The notes under the pieces: generated by a model
What the model was told of the DNA's origin: nothing
The model's input: only the letters and a program-made list of their open reading frames with translations
Databases searched by the model: none
Source of the DNA: Fischerella sp. PCC 9431
Lineage (GTDB): Bacteria > Cyanobacteriota > Cyanobacteriia > Cyanobacteriales > Nostocaceae
Direction: 5' to 3'
Assembly (NCBI RefSeq): GCF_000447295.1
Contig: NZ_KE650771.1
Coordinates: 188,184 to 252,183, forward strand
Length of the DNA stretch: 64,000 bases
Part shown: piece by piece, positions 45,439 to 53,781 of the stretch
Layout: every line of letters starts with the position of its first letter
Numbering within the stretch: position 1 is the stretch's first letter
Translations under genes and position numbers: made by a program

Positions 45439-46827
45439 TTATGAATGACGGCGTCTAGGGATGCGACGAACGATACTCAAAGCAGGATACCGAGGAACCG
45501 CAATCATTTGATCAGCAAAAGTGAATTTTTTATTGTTACAAGCTTCAACAATACAAGCAAGAACGTTATCAGCGAGATTTTCTGCTGTTTCCTGACTGAT
45601 TGCAGGTTCAGAAAACATGAAATTCAAATACATTTTTTCTTCAAAAGTGAGAACCGCAACACATAGGCCTCTAAATGCTGCATTAGAAGTAACAAAGCTG
45701 ATTTCTTCAAGTTCAAATACACCATACTCTGAACGAATATTGACTCTACCTATATTTGTGACACCGACTGTGGAAAATACTTGATGAGGGTAAGCGAGAA
45801 GAAATTTAATCAATAGCTTGGTTAATAAGGGTAAACAGAAGACGCGATCGCTTTCTAAAGTCTTTTGCATTTGTTGTCTTCTGTTACGAGCTAAATTCCA
45901 GAAGCGAGTATTTGATTTTAAAGTATGACATGAGATATCACCAGAAACCAACACACCCAAATGTTCATCGCTGACTGGCGGTTTGAGTCGGTGACGCAGA
46001 TTGATTGGAGACCAACAGCTAACATTCAAATCTGTTTTTTGACCAGCACTGATTTTTCTACCTGTTGCAAACAACATCGCTGCACACAAAGCAGCGTGTA
46101 CTGTTGTTCTATTCTTTCTACAAATATTTATTAACTGTGTGGTTTGCTCCTCGTTGAGCTTTCTGTGAACAATACCAGTACGACGTGATGAAATTGGTGC
46201 GAATTTTTCAAAATTTAAGGTTTTTGGTCGGTAGCGAAGATCTCTGAACAAAAGTCTAAATATGCCTAAAAAGATATTAACTGCACCTTTCCATCCCTGC
46301 ATTGAGTCTGGTAAAAGTTTTTTAATCGGTGGTAATGCAGGTAAGCTGATAACTTCTATTGGTTCTAAAGAAATGAGTTTTTGGCAATATCTCAAAAGGT
46401 CTGAATGTAATTGCATACATGACAAACCGTCTGCGATCGCATGATGTATTGTTGTAATCACATAATTGACATTGCTCTCATTTTTCAGACGCACAAAGAC
46501 AACTCGCATCAAACTTTTGTCACTCTCTATTTTTTGATTGAGTTCTTCGTGAACGACTTCTTGCCACTGTTGCGCGTGCAGCTTTGTCACAACACGTAAA
46601 GGAATTTGGATGTCTCCAGTTTCAAAGCGTAAACTATTTAATCTACCGATAATCCGCGACTTAAGACGAGGATGACGTGCCTGTAACAACTCAAGAGCTT
46701 GTCTAACAATTTCTATGTTGAGGATTCCGTTAATTCGACAAATTGTAATTATATTGTATGTTGTAGCACGACGATTCAAAATCTCCATCGCTTGCTCGTA
46801 AGGAGAAAGTTTCCGATCATAGAGCAT
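45439..46827 (-). CDS. PapA-like acyltransferase (condensation-domain fold), copy 2
   Basis: A 462-residue BAHD/condensation-type acyltransferase resembling PapA5, which moves an acyl group from a carrier protein or CoA to an alcohol. The catalytic HHxxxDG is HHAIADG at residues 128-134. LNVSCWSPINLRHRL and FSTVGVTNIGRVNI (in place of the DFGWG-type signature) fit the stand-alone PapA group. It is a close tandem duplicate of the next gene upstream (46878-48284): 107 of the first 140 residues are identical without gaps by hand count. Placed in a polyketide cluster, it probably esterifies a hydroxyl of the product. Confidence 0.8.
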   Translation of the reverse strand: MLYDRKLSPYEQAMEILNRRATTYNIITICRINGILNIEIVRQALELLQARHPRLKSRIIGRLNSLRFETGDIQIPLRVVTKLHAQQWQEVVHEELNQKIESDKSLMRVVFVRLKNESNVNYVITTIHHAIADGLSCMQLHSDLLRYCQKLISLEPIEVISLPALPPIKKLLPDSMQGWKGAVNIFLGIFRLLFRDLRYRPKTLNFEKFAPISSRRTGIVHRKLNEEQTTQLINICRKNRTTVHAALCAAMLFATGRKISAGQKTDLNVSCWSPINLRHRLKPPVSDEHLGVLVSGDISCHTLKSNTRFWNLARNRRQQMQKTLESDRVFCLPLLTKLLIKFLLAYPHQVFSTVGVTNIGRVNIRSEYGVFELEEISFVTSNAAFRGLCVAVLTFEEKMYLNFMFSEPAISQETAENLADNVLACIVEACNNKKFTFADQMIAVPRYPALSIVRRIPRRRHS

Positions 46828-46877
46828 AATTACCTTTGTATTAAAAACTCATTAAAATTGGAAAATCAAAATAATGG

Positions 46878-48284
46878 CTATTGATAGCGTCCAGAGCCTC
46901 GACGAGCAACACTCAAAGCAGTAGGAGCAGTTGAGATTAGCTGATGTTGAGGAAATGCAACAATTTGATCGGAAAAAGTGAATTTTGCATTGTTGCAAGC
47001 TTCAACAATACAAGCAAGGACATGATCGGCGAGAAATTCTGCTGTTTCCTGACTAATTGCAGGCTCAGAAAACATGAAATTCAAAACCATTCTTTTTTCA
47101 AAAGTGAGAACTGCAACACACAAACCCCCAAATGCTCCCCATGCAGGAACGAAGCTAATTTCTTCTAGTTTAAATACGCCATAATCCGCAGGAATGTTGA
47201 CTCTTCCTATGTTTGTGATCCCCACTGTGGCAAACATTTGGCGAGGAAATGTGATCAGAAAATCGGTTAACGGTTCAATTAATAAAGCTGAACAAAAGAC
47301 TCGAGCGCCTTCTGTACTTGCTTCCATCTGTTGTCTTCTGTTGCGAGCTAAATCCCAAAAGTTTGTATTTATCTTTAAGGTATGACAGGAAATATCACCG
47401 GAAACCAACACACCTAAATGCTCATCACTAACTGGCGGCTTAAGTCGGTTACGCAGATTAATGCTTGACCAACAGCTAACACCCACATTTGTGTTTTTAC
47501 CAGCATTGATTTTTTTACCAGCTGCAAATAACATCGCTGCACACAAAGCAGCGTGTACTGTTGTTCTATTCTTTCTACAAATATTTATTAACTGTGTGGT
47601 TTGTTCCTCGTTCAGCTTTCGTTGGACAATACCAGTACGGCGTGATTCTATAGGTGCAAATTTTTCAAACTTTAAGGTTTTTGGTCGGTATCGAATATCT
47701 CTTACCACATGTCTGAAGATGGTCAAGAAAATATTTAACGCACCTTTCCATCCCTGCATTGATTCTGGTAAAAGTTTTCTAATCGGTGGTAGTGCAGGTA
47801 AGCTGACGACTTCTATTGGTTCAAAAGATATGATTTTCTGGCAATATTCCAAAAGTTCTGAATGCAGTTGTATACATGACAATCCGTCTGCGATCGCATG
47901 ATGTATTGTTGTAATCAAATAATTGACTTTGCTGTCATTTTTGAAATGAACAAGGACAACTCGCATTAAACTTTTGTCGCTCTCTATTTTTTGATTGAGT
48001 TCTTCCCAAACAACTTCCTGTGACTGTTGTGAGTGTAGCTTTTTAACTACACGTAAAGGAATCTCGATATCTCCAGTTTCAAAACGCAGACTATCTAGTT
48101 TATCAACAATTCGAGAGTTCAGTCGAGGATGACGTAGCTGTAATAATTCCAAAGCTTGTCTGATGGTTTCTTCGTCGAAAAGTCCGTTGATTCGACAAGT
48201 CGTGACTATATTGTAAGCGCTAGCACGACGATTCACAATTTCTATAACTTGCTCCAAAGGAGAAAGTTCTCTATCATATAGCAT
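46878..48284 (-). CDS. PapA-like acyltransferase (condensation-domain fold), copy 1
   Basis: A 468-residue paralogue of the 45439-46827 gene, transcribed just before it (50 bp gap). HHAIADG again lies at 128-134. The N-terminus MLYDRELSPLEQVIEIVNRR is typical of PapA/WES-like acyltransferases that begin by touching an acyl carrier. The two copies differ most in residues 30-40, 117-120 and the C-terminal tail, so they may prefer different acceptors or donors. The substrate is unknown; the free ACP at 50398-50697 is a possible donor carrier. Confidence 0.8.
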   Translation of the reverse strand: MLYDRELSPLEQVIEIVNRRASAYNIVTTCRINGLFDEETIRQALELLQLRHPRLNSRIVDKLDSLRFETGDIEIPLRVVKKLHSQQSQEVVWEELNQKIESDKSLMRVVLVHFKNDSKVNYLITTIHHAIADGLSCIQLHSELLEYCQKIISFEPIEVVSLPALPPIRKLLPESMQGWKGALNIFLTIFRHVVRDIRYRPKTLKFEKFAPIESRRTGIVQRKLNEEQTTQLINICRKNRTTVHAALCAAMLFAAGKKINAGKNTNVGVSCWSSINLRNRLKPPVSDEHLGVLVSGDISCHTLKINTNFWDLARNRRQQMEASTEGARVFCSALLIEPLTDFLITFPRQMFATVGITNIGRVNIPADYGVFKLEEISFVPAWGAFGGLCVAVLTFEKRMVLNFMFSEPAISQETAEFLADHVLACIVEACNNAKFTFSDQIVAFPQHQLISTAPTALSVARRGSGRYQ

Positions 48285-48337
48285 AAGTATTATGTAATGT
48301 ATTTCATGTTTGCTACTCAGTCTGATTTAATTCAGCT

Positions 48338-50209
48338 TTAGCGATCGCTAATTTTTGCCTTCAAAGAAGCAAAATGTTTTCCACCCAGTTCAATTTGACC
48401 TTGTTGACATCCAGCTTTTAATCTTTCTAATAAATACTCCAAATCATGAGCTATAAAATTTGTGCCATGATCTGGTTCTACCAAGCTTACTAGGGCTGTA
48501 TTTTCTACCTCTTGATTTGCCAAGCTAGAAATACCTAAAAAATTTAGTACTCCTGATTCATAAGTTCCACAAGGAACTGAAGGATTGTTTACTCCAACAC
48601 AATATTCATTTTCTTTAAACCAGTCAGATGCTGGATAGCCATGAAAATGAACGATTGGCGCACCATTTTTAATAATTTCTGGTGTATATAAGGCAGCAGA
48701 TAAACTAATAGCAAGCATGACATAGATATCATAGGAAGGTTTAATATCTACTAACTCTGGATGAATACCTTGTGGTAATTGCAAAAATAACTTTTCTTTC
48801 AAACCAATCCGAATAATATCACTTTCAAGATTTAAATCTGTTTTGTTTGAGCCTGAACGAGAACTGACAAGCCAAATATCTGGAATCTGTTTAAATGTAT
48901 ATTCACCTTTGATATTGGTTTTAATGTAATATCTACCTTCATCATTCTGACGAAATTCATCACTACTAAATCCTGCAACCGACACTAGATTTTGCCACTC
49001 ATTTTCAGTGATTTCTGGTTTACCAACATATTGTGGCGGTTCTGCATAAGCAACAAAACCATAAGAGACACCTGTTCTTCCATTCACAATGACATTGACA
49101 ATATCTCTATGAGATTTTCTTTTAATAACTTCACACAGTTTAAACCCTGGTGGAAATAAACCTGTTGGTGCCAGATCATTACCTAATTTCACCAGTTTTG
49201 CCGCATAGCTAGATTCATGAGGATTATACTGACCTAAAGTAAATCGACTCAGTAAAAGTGGATATATTGGCACAAAAACTTTAGGCACTAATGAGTTTAA
49301 AACAAAGTGTTCGATCTCATTTTTAGGAAACACCGAATCAGAAAGATTCATATTTAAAATGGAAATTTTTTCTTGAGATACTCCAATTACCATTTCTGAA
49401 AATGTTCTGATGAGAGTGTTTAAGCCAATATTGATTTTTTCTTGATAAGAAATTAAAGGATTTGTAAAATCCTTATCTATTTCTGTTAAGGTAATTACTT
49501 GAGTATTAGTTGGATCTTCCATATATTTTGCTACATGATCTTCAGCCCAACTACTCAATTTCGCTATCCTAGAAACAGAAATTTCGCGATTTTTCAAGAT
49601 AAAGCGAGAGTACATTTGATACAAAGTCTCTGCTGCCAATACACCCAACTTTCTGAGAAAGTTAGGAGATTTTTCCACATCAATAACTGCATCTATTTCC
49701 GATTTGACACTCCTGATTTTGAAGCTTTGATTGAATTTGCTTATTGGTAAACTAATTTCGTAACTTAATTCACTTGTTGCTTCTTCCCAAGGTAAAACTT
49801 TTACTCCATACTCCTTGAGTTTCAATGTCAATTCTTCTCGAAATTTAATAATTTCTAACTGTTTGTAACTTTTGGGTAACGGTCTAAATGTAATTGTTAG
49901 CTTTTGAGCCATAACTTGAGGATCAATCACTGGTGGCTTATATTCCATATTTGATTGTTCAATAAATCCTCCAATTAAACGACCAATTGTTTGTAAGCTG
50001 AGTCCTATATTTAATGGAATAGAAGCAACTTTGAGAGCAACATCTCTATCTCGGAGCAAAGTTAAAATTTCGGCTTTGTGAGCAGTTAATTCTGCCTGTA
50101 TTTCTGGCGTCATTACCCCCTTTGGAGAACGAACATTTAGTTTATTATTGTTAACCCACAACTCAATACCATTTTGAGTCAAAGTTTCTAATATTTCATG
50201 TACTTTCAT
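48338..50209 (-). CDS. Large protein of unknown function with an N-terminal TubC-type docking domain
   Basis: A 623-residue protein. Residues 1-52 form a TubC_N docking domain (VHEILETLTQNGIELWVNNN..., LTAHKAEILTLLR), a module that normally connects subunits of NRPS/PKS assembly lines. The remaining 570 residues match nothing I recognise. They are mixed alpha/beta, contain GRTGVSYGFVAYAEPPQY and a His-rich PIVHFHGYPASDWF (about 525) that could be catalytic or metal-binding, and have no membrane helix. It lies between the ACP gene (188 bp upstream) and the PapA-like genes (53 bp downstream). The docking domain implies it acts on a chain carried by a megasynthase subunit, possibly one encoded beyond the right edge. 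Confidence 0.75.
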   Translation of the reverse strand: MKVHEILETLTQNGIELWVNNNKLNVRSPKGVMTPEIQAELTAHKAEILTLLRDRDVALKVASIPLNIGLSLQTIGRLIGGFIEQSNMEYKPPVIDPQVMAQKLTITFRPLPKSYKQLEIIKFREELTLKLKEYGVKVLPWEEATSELSYEISLPISKFNQSFKIRSVKSEIDAVIDVEKSPNFLRKLGVLAAETLYQMYSRFILKNREISVSRIAKLSSWAEDHVAKYMEDPTNTQVITLTEIDKDFTNPLISYQEKINIGLNTLIRTFSEMVIGVSQEKISILNMNLSDSVFPKNEIEHFVLNSLVPKVFVPIYPLLLSRFTLGQYNPHESSYAAKLVKLGNDLAPTGLFPPGFKLCEVIKRKSHRDIVNVIVNGRTGVSYGFVAYAEPPQYVGKPEITENEWQNLVSVAGFSSDEFRQNDEGRYYIKTNIKGEYTFKQIPDIWLVSSRSGSNKTDLNLESDIIRIGLKEKLFLQLPQGIHPELVDIKPSYDIYVMLAISLSAALYTPEIIKNGAPIVHFHGYPASDWFKENEYCVGVNNPSVPCGTYESGVLNFLGISSLANQEVENTALVSLVEPDHGTNFIAHDLEYLLERLKAGCQQGQIELGGKHFASLKAKISDR

Positions 50210-50306
50210 GTTTGTTTATCTCTCAATAGGATTGTATCTCTGTGGTTTCAGTAAAAATTTTTCTAGTAAATAGTGAACCATTATTCCACCATATAAATTT
50301 TGATAG

Positions 50307-50348
50307 GTTTGTAGTAAGCACTTTAATGCTTTAATATTTCTACAAACC
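50307..50348. repeat. Dispersed hairpin repeat, family B copy 6 (short)
   Basis: GTTTGTAGTAAGCACTTTAATGCTTTAATATTTCTACAAACCC, in the gap between the ACP gene and the TubC-docking gene. It could form a hairpin in the transcript of the operon. Confidence 0.65.
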
Positions 50349-50397
50349 CATTACTCATCAAAATCAATGTGGTGAATTATTAGTAGACAAATTATTG

Positions 50398-50697
50398 TCA
50401 AATCTCAAATGATTCAGAATCTACCAATTCTTCTGCCAAACGCTTGCTTAAGGCTTCAATAGTAGGATAATGCCACAACAGAATCAGAGATATCTTAAAT
50501 CCAAACAATTTTTCTGCTCTGCTGGTAATAATCATCCCCTGTGCTGAATCTAAGCCGTAACTGTCTAAAGGTTCTCGGATATCTATCTCATCTGGTTCAA
50601 CTCCCAGCATCTCAGAAATGTTAGAGACTAGCCAGGCTTGTATTTCTTCTGCTGTGTAAGACTGTTTAGCACCTGAATTAATCACAGACTGACTCAT
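50398..50697 (-). CDS. Stand-alone acyl carrier protein
   Basis: A 99-residue carrier protein. The phosphopantetheine attachment site is [11 protein letters not shown], with the Ser in LDS at about residue 51, preceded by the typical [14 protein letters not shown]. The short length and Ala after DS are of the type I-associated kind found in hybrid PKS clusters. It sits between the flavin-dependent halogenase and the TubC-docking protein, and probably holds the acyl group used by the halogenases or the PapA-like enzymes. Confidence 0.9.
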   Translation of the reverse strand: MSQSVINSGAKQSYTAEEIQAWLVSNISEMLGVEPDEIDIREPLDSYGLDSAQGMIITSRAEKLFGFKISLILLWHYPTIEALSKRLAEELVDSESFEI

Positions 50698-50823
50698 GTT
50701 TATACTTGTGAAATCAAAGGAATTTGAACAATACTGAAAATAACGTTAATTGTGAGATCGGATTGTTCAAGTATGTAGTGTCTACACACCAATGTATATA
50801 GGATTAGATTGATAGAAATTTAG

Positions 50824-52302
50824 TCAAGTTTTTGACTGATCACCTGAAACCATCGATTGCTCTGGATGATTGAGGTCATGGGCTGGAGTAGTTGATACGA
50901 CTGGATTGCTAAAATTTTCACTTCTCAAGGATTCTATGGTTTTTGCGATCGCCTGTGGTGATTCTGAGTAGAATTCAGGGTGAGTGTTCCAAGCTGACAT
51001 ACCCAACAGCTTTTCACACACCCTGCCAATTCCAATCAGAAGAATGCAGAATACCCAAGAACAATAAAGTGCCAAGTGGAATTCCTCATAATACCCACTA
51101 CCCCAGGCAACCAAGCGCCTCAGTAGTAGACTGTCCCAATGGTTGCTATACTTGCCAGTTAGCTTCACAAAAACTTCCATGGAAGCCCGGTATTTCAGCA
51201 TTTTGTACATGAGTCCCATAGTTGTAGAAACATGAAAATGCTCCTTCTGACTCCACTTTTCGTACTGCTGGAAAGCTTTAGTGTCCCGATTGTTCTTCAA
51301 AAATCCATCAATAACATCTGCTGCTTTTTCTGCCGAACGAAAGGCGAGGTGTACCCCAGACGAGAAAAGAGGATCAACAAAAAAATTGGCATCTCCCACA
51401 AGAATCCAGCCATTCCCCACAGAGTGTTTTGAGGCGTAGGATAGATTGTGCAACATTCGGACTTTGGAAAATTGTTCGGCCTGCTCAAACCGCTCTTGGA
51501 TAAACTTATACTGCTTAATATAAGTCAGTAGAATTTCCTCTGGGCTTTTCTGCTTCCACCAACTTGTTCCCGGCTCGTTCATTACCACTCCAATACTCAT
51601 GATGTCTGATGCAAGCGGAATGAACCAGATCCACCCGTTTTCAATCACGTATCCGTTAAAGTAGCCTTGCCGAATACCAGAAGCGCGGGTGACATGCCTG
51701 AAGTGTCCAAATACAGCCGAGGTTTTGATCGTTTTGTTCGGAGTCAGGAATTTACGGCTTCTGCTGATCAAAGCGTGCCGCCCTGAGCAATCAGCAATGC
51801 ATTTGGCTTTGGTGATGTATTCAATATTGTCTTTGCTTTTCCAACGGATTCCAGTTGCTTCCTCACCTTCCCAAAGGACTTCTTTAACCACAGCCTCCTC
51901 AAAAATTGTGACTCCCTCTTTCCTAGCATGATTAAGTAGAAACAGGTCAAACTCACTTCGCTCTACTTGATATGCATAAGGGCGCTGTTGAAGCCTTTGC
52001 GTGGGAAATTTATAAAATTCTTGTCTGCTGTACTCGTATTCAGACTGCTGTGGATTCAGCCCAATCCGAATTTCTGTACCATATTTAAATGTGTTACCCA
52101 GATGCTGCAATGACTCAGCAATCCCTAGCTTTTCCCAAATTAACTGGGTTGCAGGCAAAAGAGACTCCCCTACATGAAAACGGGGAAATTTTTCGCGTTC
52201 GAGTACCAAAACCTGATATTTTTTCCGAACCAACAAGGTAGCTAAGGTGGAGCCAGCAGGACCTCCTCCAATAACAACAACATCATAATGGCTGTGATTC
52301 AT
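50824..52302 (-). CDS. Flavin-dependent halogenase-like oxidoreductase
   Basis: A 492-residue FAD enzyme. The dinucleotide motif is GGGPAGS (16-22, numbering from the in-frame TTG four codons before the ATG). The halogenase signature WxWxIP is W228-I-W-F-I-P233 and the conserved Lys of the chlorinating pocket is probably K77 in NTFKYG. LVGDANFFVDPLFSSGVHLA closes the FAD site. These motifs put it among halogenases acting on carrier-bound or free phenols rather than Trp. The C-terminus (about 415-450) contains a hydrophobic helix, unusual for the family, suggesting membrane contact. The start is ATG 52302. A plain monooxygenase or reductase cannot be excluded without alignment. Confidence 0.75.
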   Translation of the reverse strand: MNHSHYDVVVIGGGPAGSTLATLLVRKKYQVLVLEREKFPRFHVGESLLPATQLIWEKLGIAESLQHLGNTFKYGTEIRIGLNPQQSEYEYSRQEFYKFPTQRLQQRPYAYQVERSEFDLFLLNHARKEGVTIFEEAVVKEVLWEGEEATGIRWKSKDNIEYITKAKCIADCSGRHALISRSRKFLTPNKTIKTSAVFGHFRHVTRASGIRQGYFNGYVIENGWIWFIPLASDIMSIGVVMNEPGTSWWKQKSPEEILLTYIKQYKFIQERFEQAEQFSKVRMLHNLSYASKHSVGNGWILVGDANFFVDPLFSSGVHLAFRSAEKAADVIDGFLKNNRDTKAFQQYEKWSQKEHFHVSTTMGLMYKMLKYRASMEVFVKLTGKYSNHWDSLLLRRLVAWGSGYYEEFHLALYCSWVFCILLIGIGRVCEKLLGMSAWNTHPEFYSESPQAIAKTIESLRSENFSNPVVSTTPAHDLNHPEQSMVSGDQSKT

Positions 52303-52468
52303 GAAATTGACCAACTTAAATTTAATATCTAAATCTCATCAATCTATTAAATTCCTATTAAATTCCTATTCAATTTTTGTTGGCGTAGCCTACGCTTTGC
52401 CCTTAAAAACTCACTACACTCCCTATTTATTGTTAAGAGTTCACCGTATTCATGAGTAAGTTCATGAA

Positions 52469-53701
52469 TCAAATCGGATTACTATTCTCATAGGCAACAG
52501 ACTTGGAGAACTTATGAAAGAATTTAGTGTTATTTTGGACAGCTTTGCTAATCGAAGCTCCTGTAGCCATAACACGCATTTCACGATTGACAGGCCATGT
52601 GTAATCTAGTTTATCGAAAAACTTACATAGTTCTGAAATCAGACGTTGGTGATACTTCAAATTCAAATGTAAACCTTCGTGTTCGTGACAAAAGCATTTC
52701 TCTATCCAAAAGAGCGCTTCTTGGGTAGACATGCCAAATAGAGGAGATCTTAGTATCTTGTAGACCAAGGGTATAAGAAACAGTTGATCTGGAGAAAAGC
52801 TCGCAACTGCACCAGCAGAAAGCCCATTCAGAATGGTAAGTTGCATCATGTAGATTGAAAAATTTGCCATGAATTTCTCATAAGCTGTTGGCTTTGGGAA
52901 GTCCTTGTACAATTCTTGAGCGATCAACAGTGAAGTTGTAGTGTGAAAAGATTCATCCAAGAAATGGTAGTGGGAGACAGCTGTGGGAGATGGAATAAAC
53001 TCACCTTTCTTTTCTAACTCCCTGAAATACTGAGAACGACTGTGTTCTGTTAGTTTGAGCAGCATATTGGCAATGAAGCGCAAGGCATAGTACTGGGATG
53101 CCAAGAAAGGTGTACTTCCCCAGTTAAAGCCGAATAACTGCCGTATAGGTCCAGGCGACAAACGCCCAACCAAACCCTTCTGAATCACCTTGGACTCATT
53201 CCCTGTGAGAGGATTACCAAATATTACCTTACCTAGCAAAGCCATCTCTGTCATGTTACCAATTGTGCGAAAAGCATGAATGTGATGACGTTCCTGTGAA
53301 GTTTCTACATCTAGTTCATGACAAAGGGTTTCGTAACCACCTATGTTGTAAAAAACACTACCTGTTATTTGATTGTAAAGAGCTGTATTAGCTTCGCTAG
53401 CAGCAGTAAGATTGTAACCTCCAACCCAAAATAGATGATTAAGACCAATCTTTTGTGAGGAGGAAGCTGCATCGTAGAGTGGGGTGCCATAGAGAATTGA
53501 AAACTCAGGATCACTCCAATAATTATCTCTGTGGCTGTTGTAATCAAAATGTTGATCTAACTCTGTTATTTTCTCGGTATAGTTGGACTCTTGGTTACGC
53601 CGATAGTTGATCTCAGTGGTTTTTAAATGCTTCTTGACCTGTACATCAGATTTTATCTGGTGTTGTTTTTTTGTTTTTGACTCTTCAGTGTTATCTATCA
53701 T
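52469..53701 (-). CDS. CylC/AurF-like dimetal-carboxylate oxygenase or halogenase
   Basis: A 410-residue helical protein with the ligand pattern of a ferritin-like dimetal site: Glu103 (SEANTALYN), Glu137-x-x-His140 (SQERHHIHAF), Glu250-x-x-His253 (HFLDESFH), and Glu342-x-x-His345 with His339/341 (CHEHEGLH). The sequence around DPEFSILYGTPLYDAAS and YHFLDESFH resembles the cyanobacterial CylC group, which chlorinates unactivated alkyl carbons in cylindrocyclophane-type pathways. AurF-type N-oxygenases are the nearest alternative. The first 55 residues are polar and probably disordered. The gene lies 80 bp downstream of the CylK-like gene, the usual partner of CylC. Family call by motif and context, untested. 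Confidence 0.68.
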   Translation of the reverse strand: MIDNTEESKTKKQHQIKSDVQVKKHLKTTEINYRRNQESNYTEKITELDQHFDYNSHRDNYWSDPEFSILYGTPLYDAASSSQKIGLNHLFWVGGYNLTAASEANTALYNQITGSVFYNIGGYETLCHELDVETSQERHHIHAFRTIGNMTEMALLGKVIFGNPLTGNESKVIQKGLVGRLSPGPIRQLFGFNWGSTPFLASQYYALRFIANMLLKLTEHSRSQYFRELEKKGEFIPSPTAVSHYHFLDESFHTTTSLLIAQELYKDFPKPTAYEKFMANFSIYMMQLTILNGLSAGAVASFSPDQLFLIPLVYKILRSPLFGMSTQEALFWIEKCFCHEHEGLHLNLKYHQRLISELCKFFDKLDYTWPVNREMRVMATGASISKAVQNNTKFFHKFSKSVAYENSNPI

Positions 53702-53781
53702 ATGTCCCTGTTGATGGATTCTGTAAAATCAAGGATTTGATGTGTTATGAAGCTTTTACAACAACATCTAAATACCTGCTT

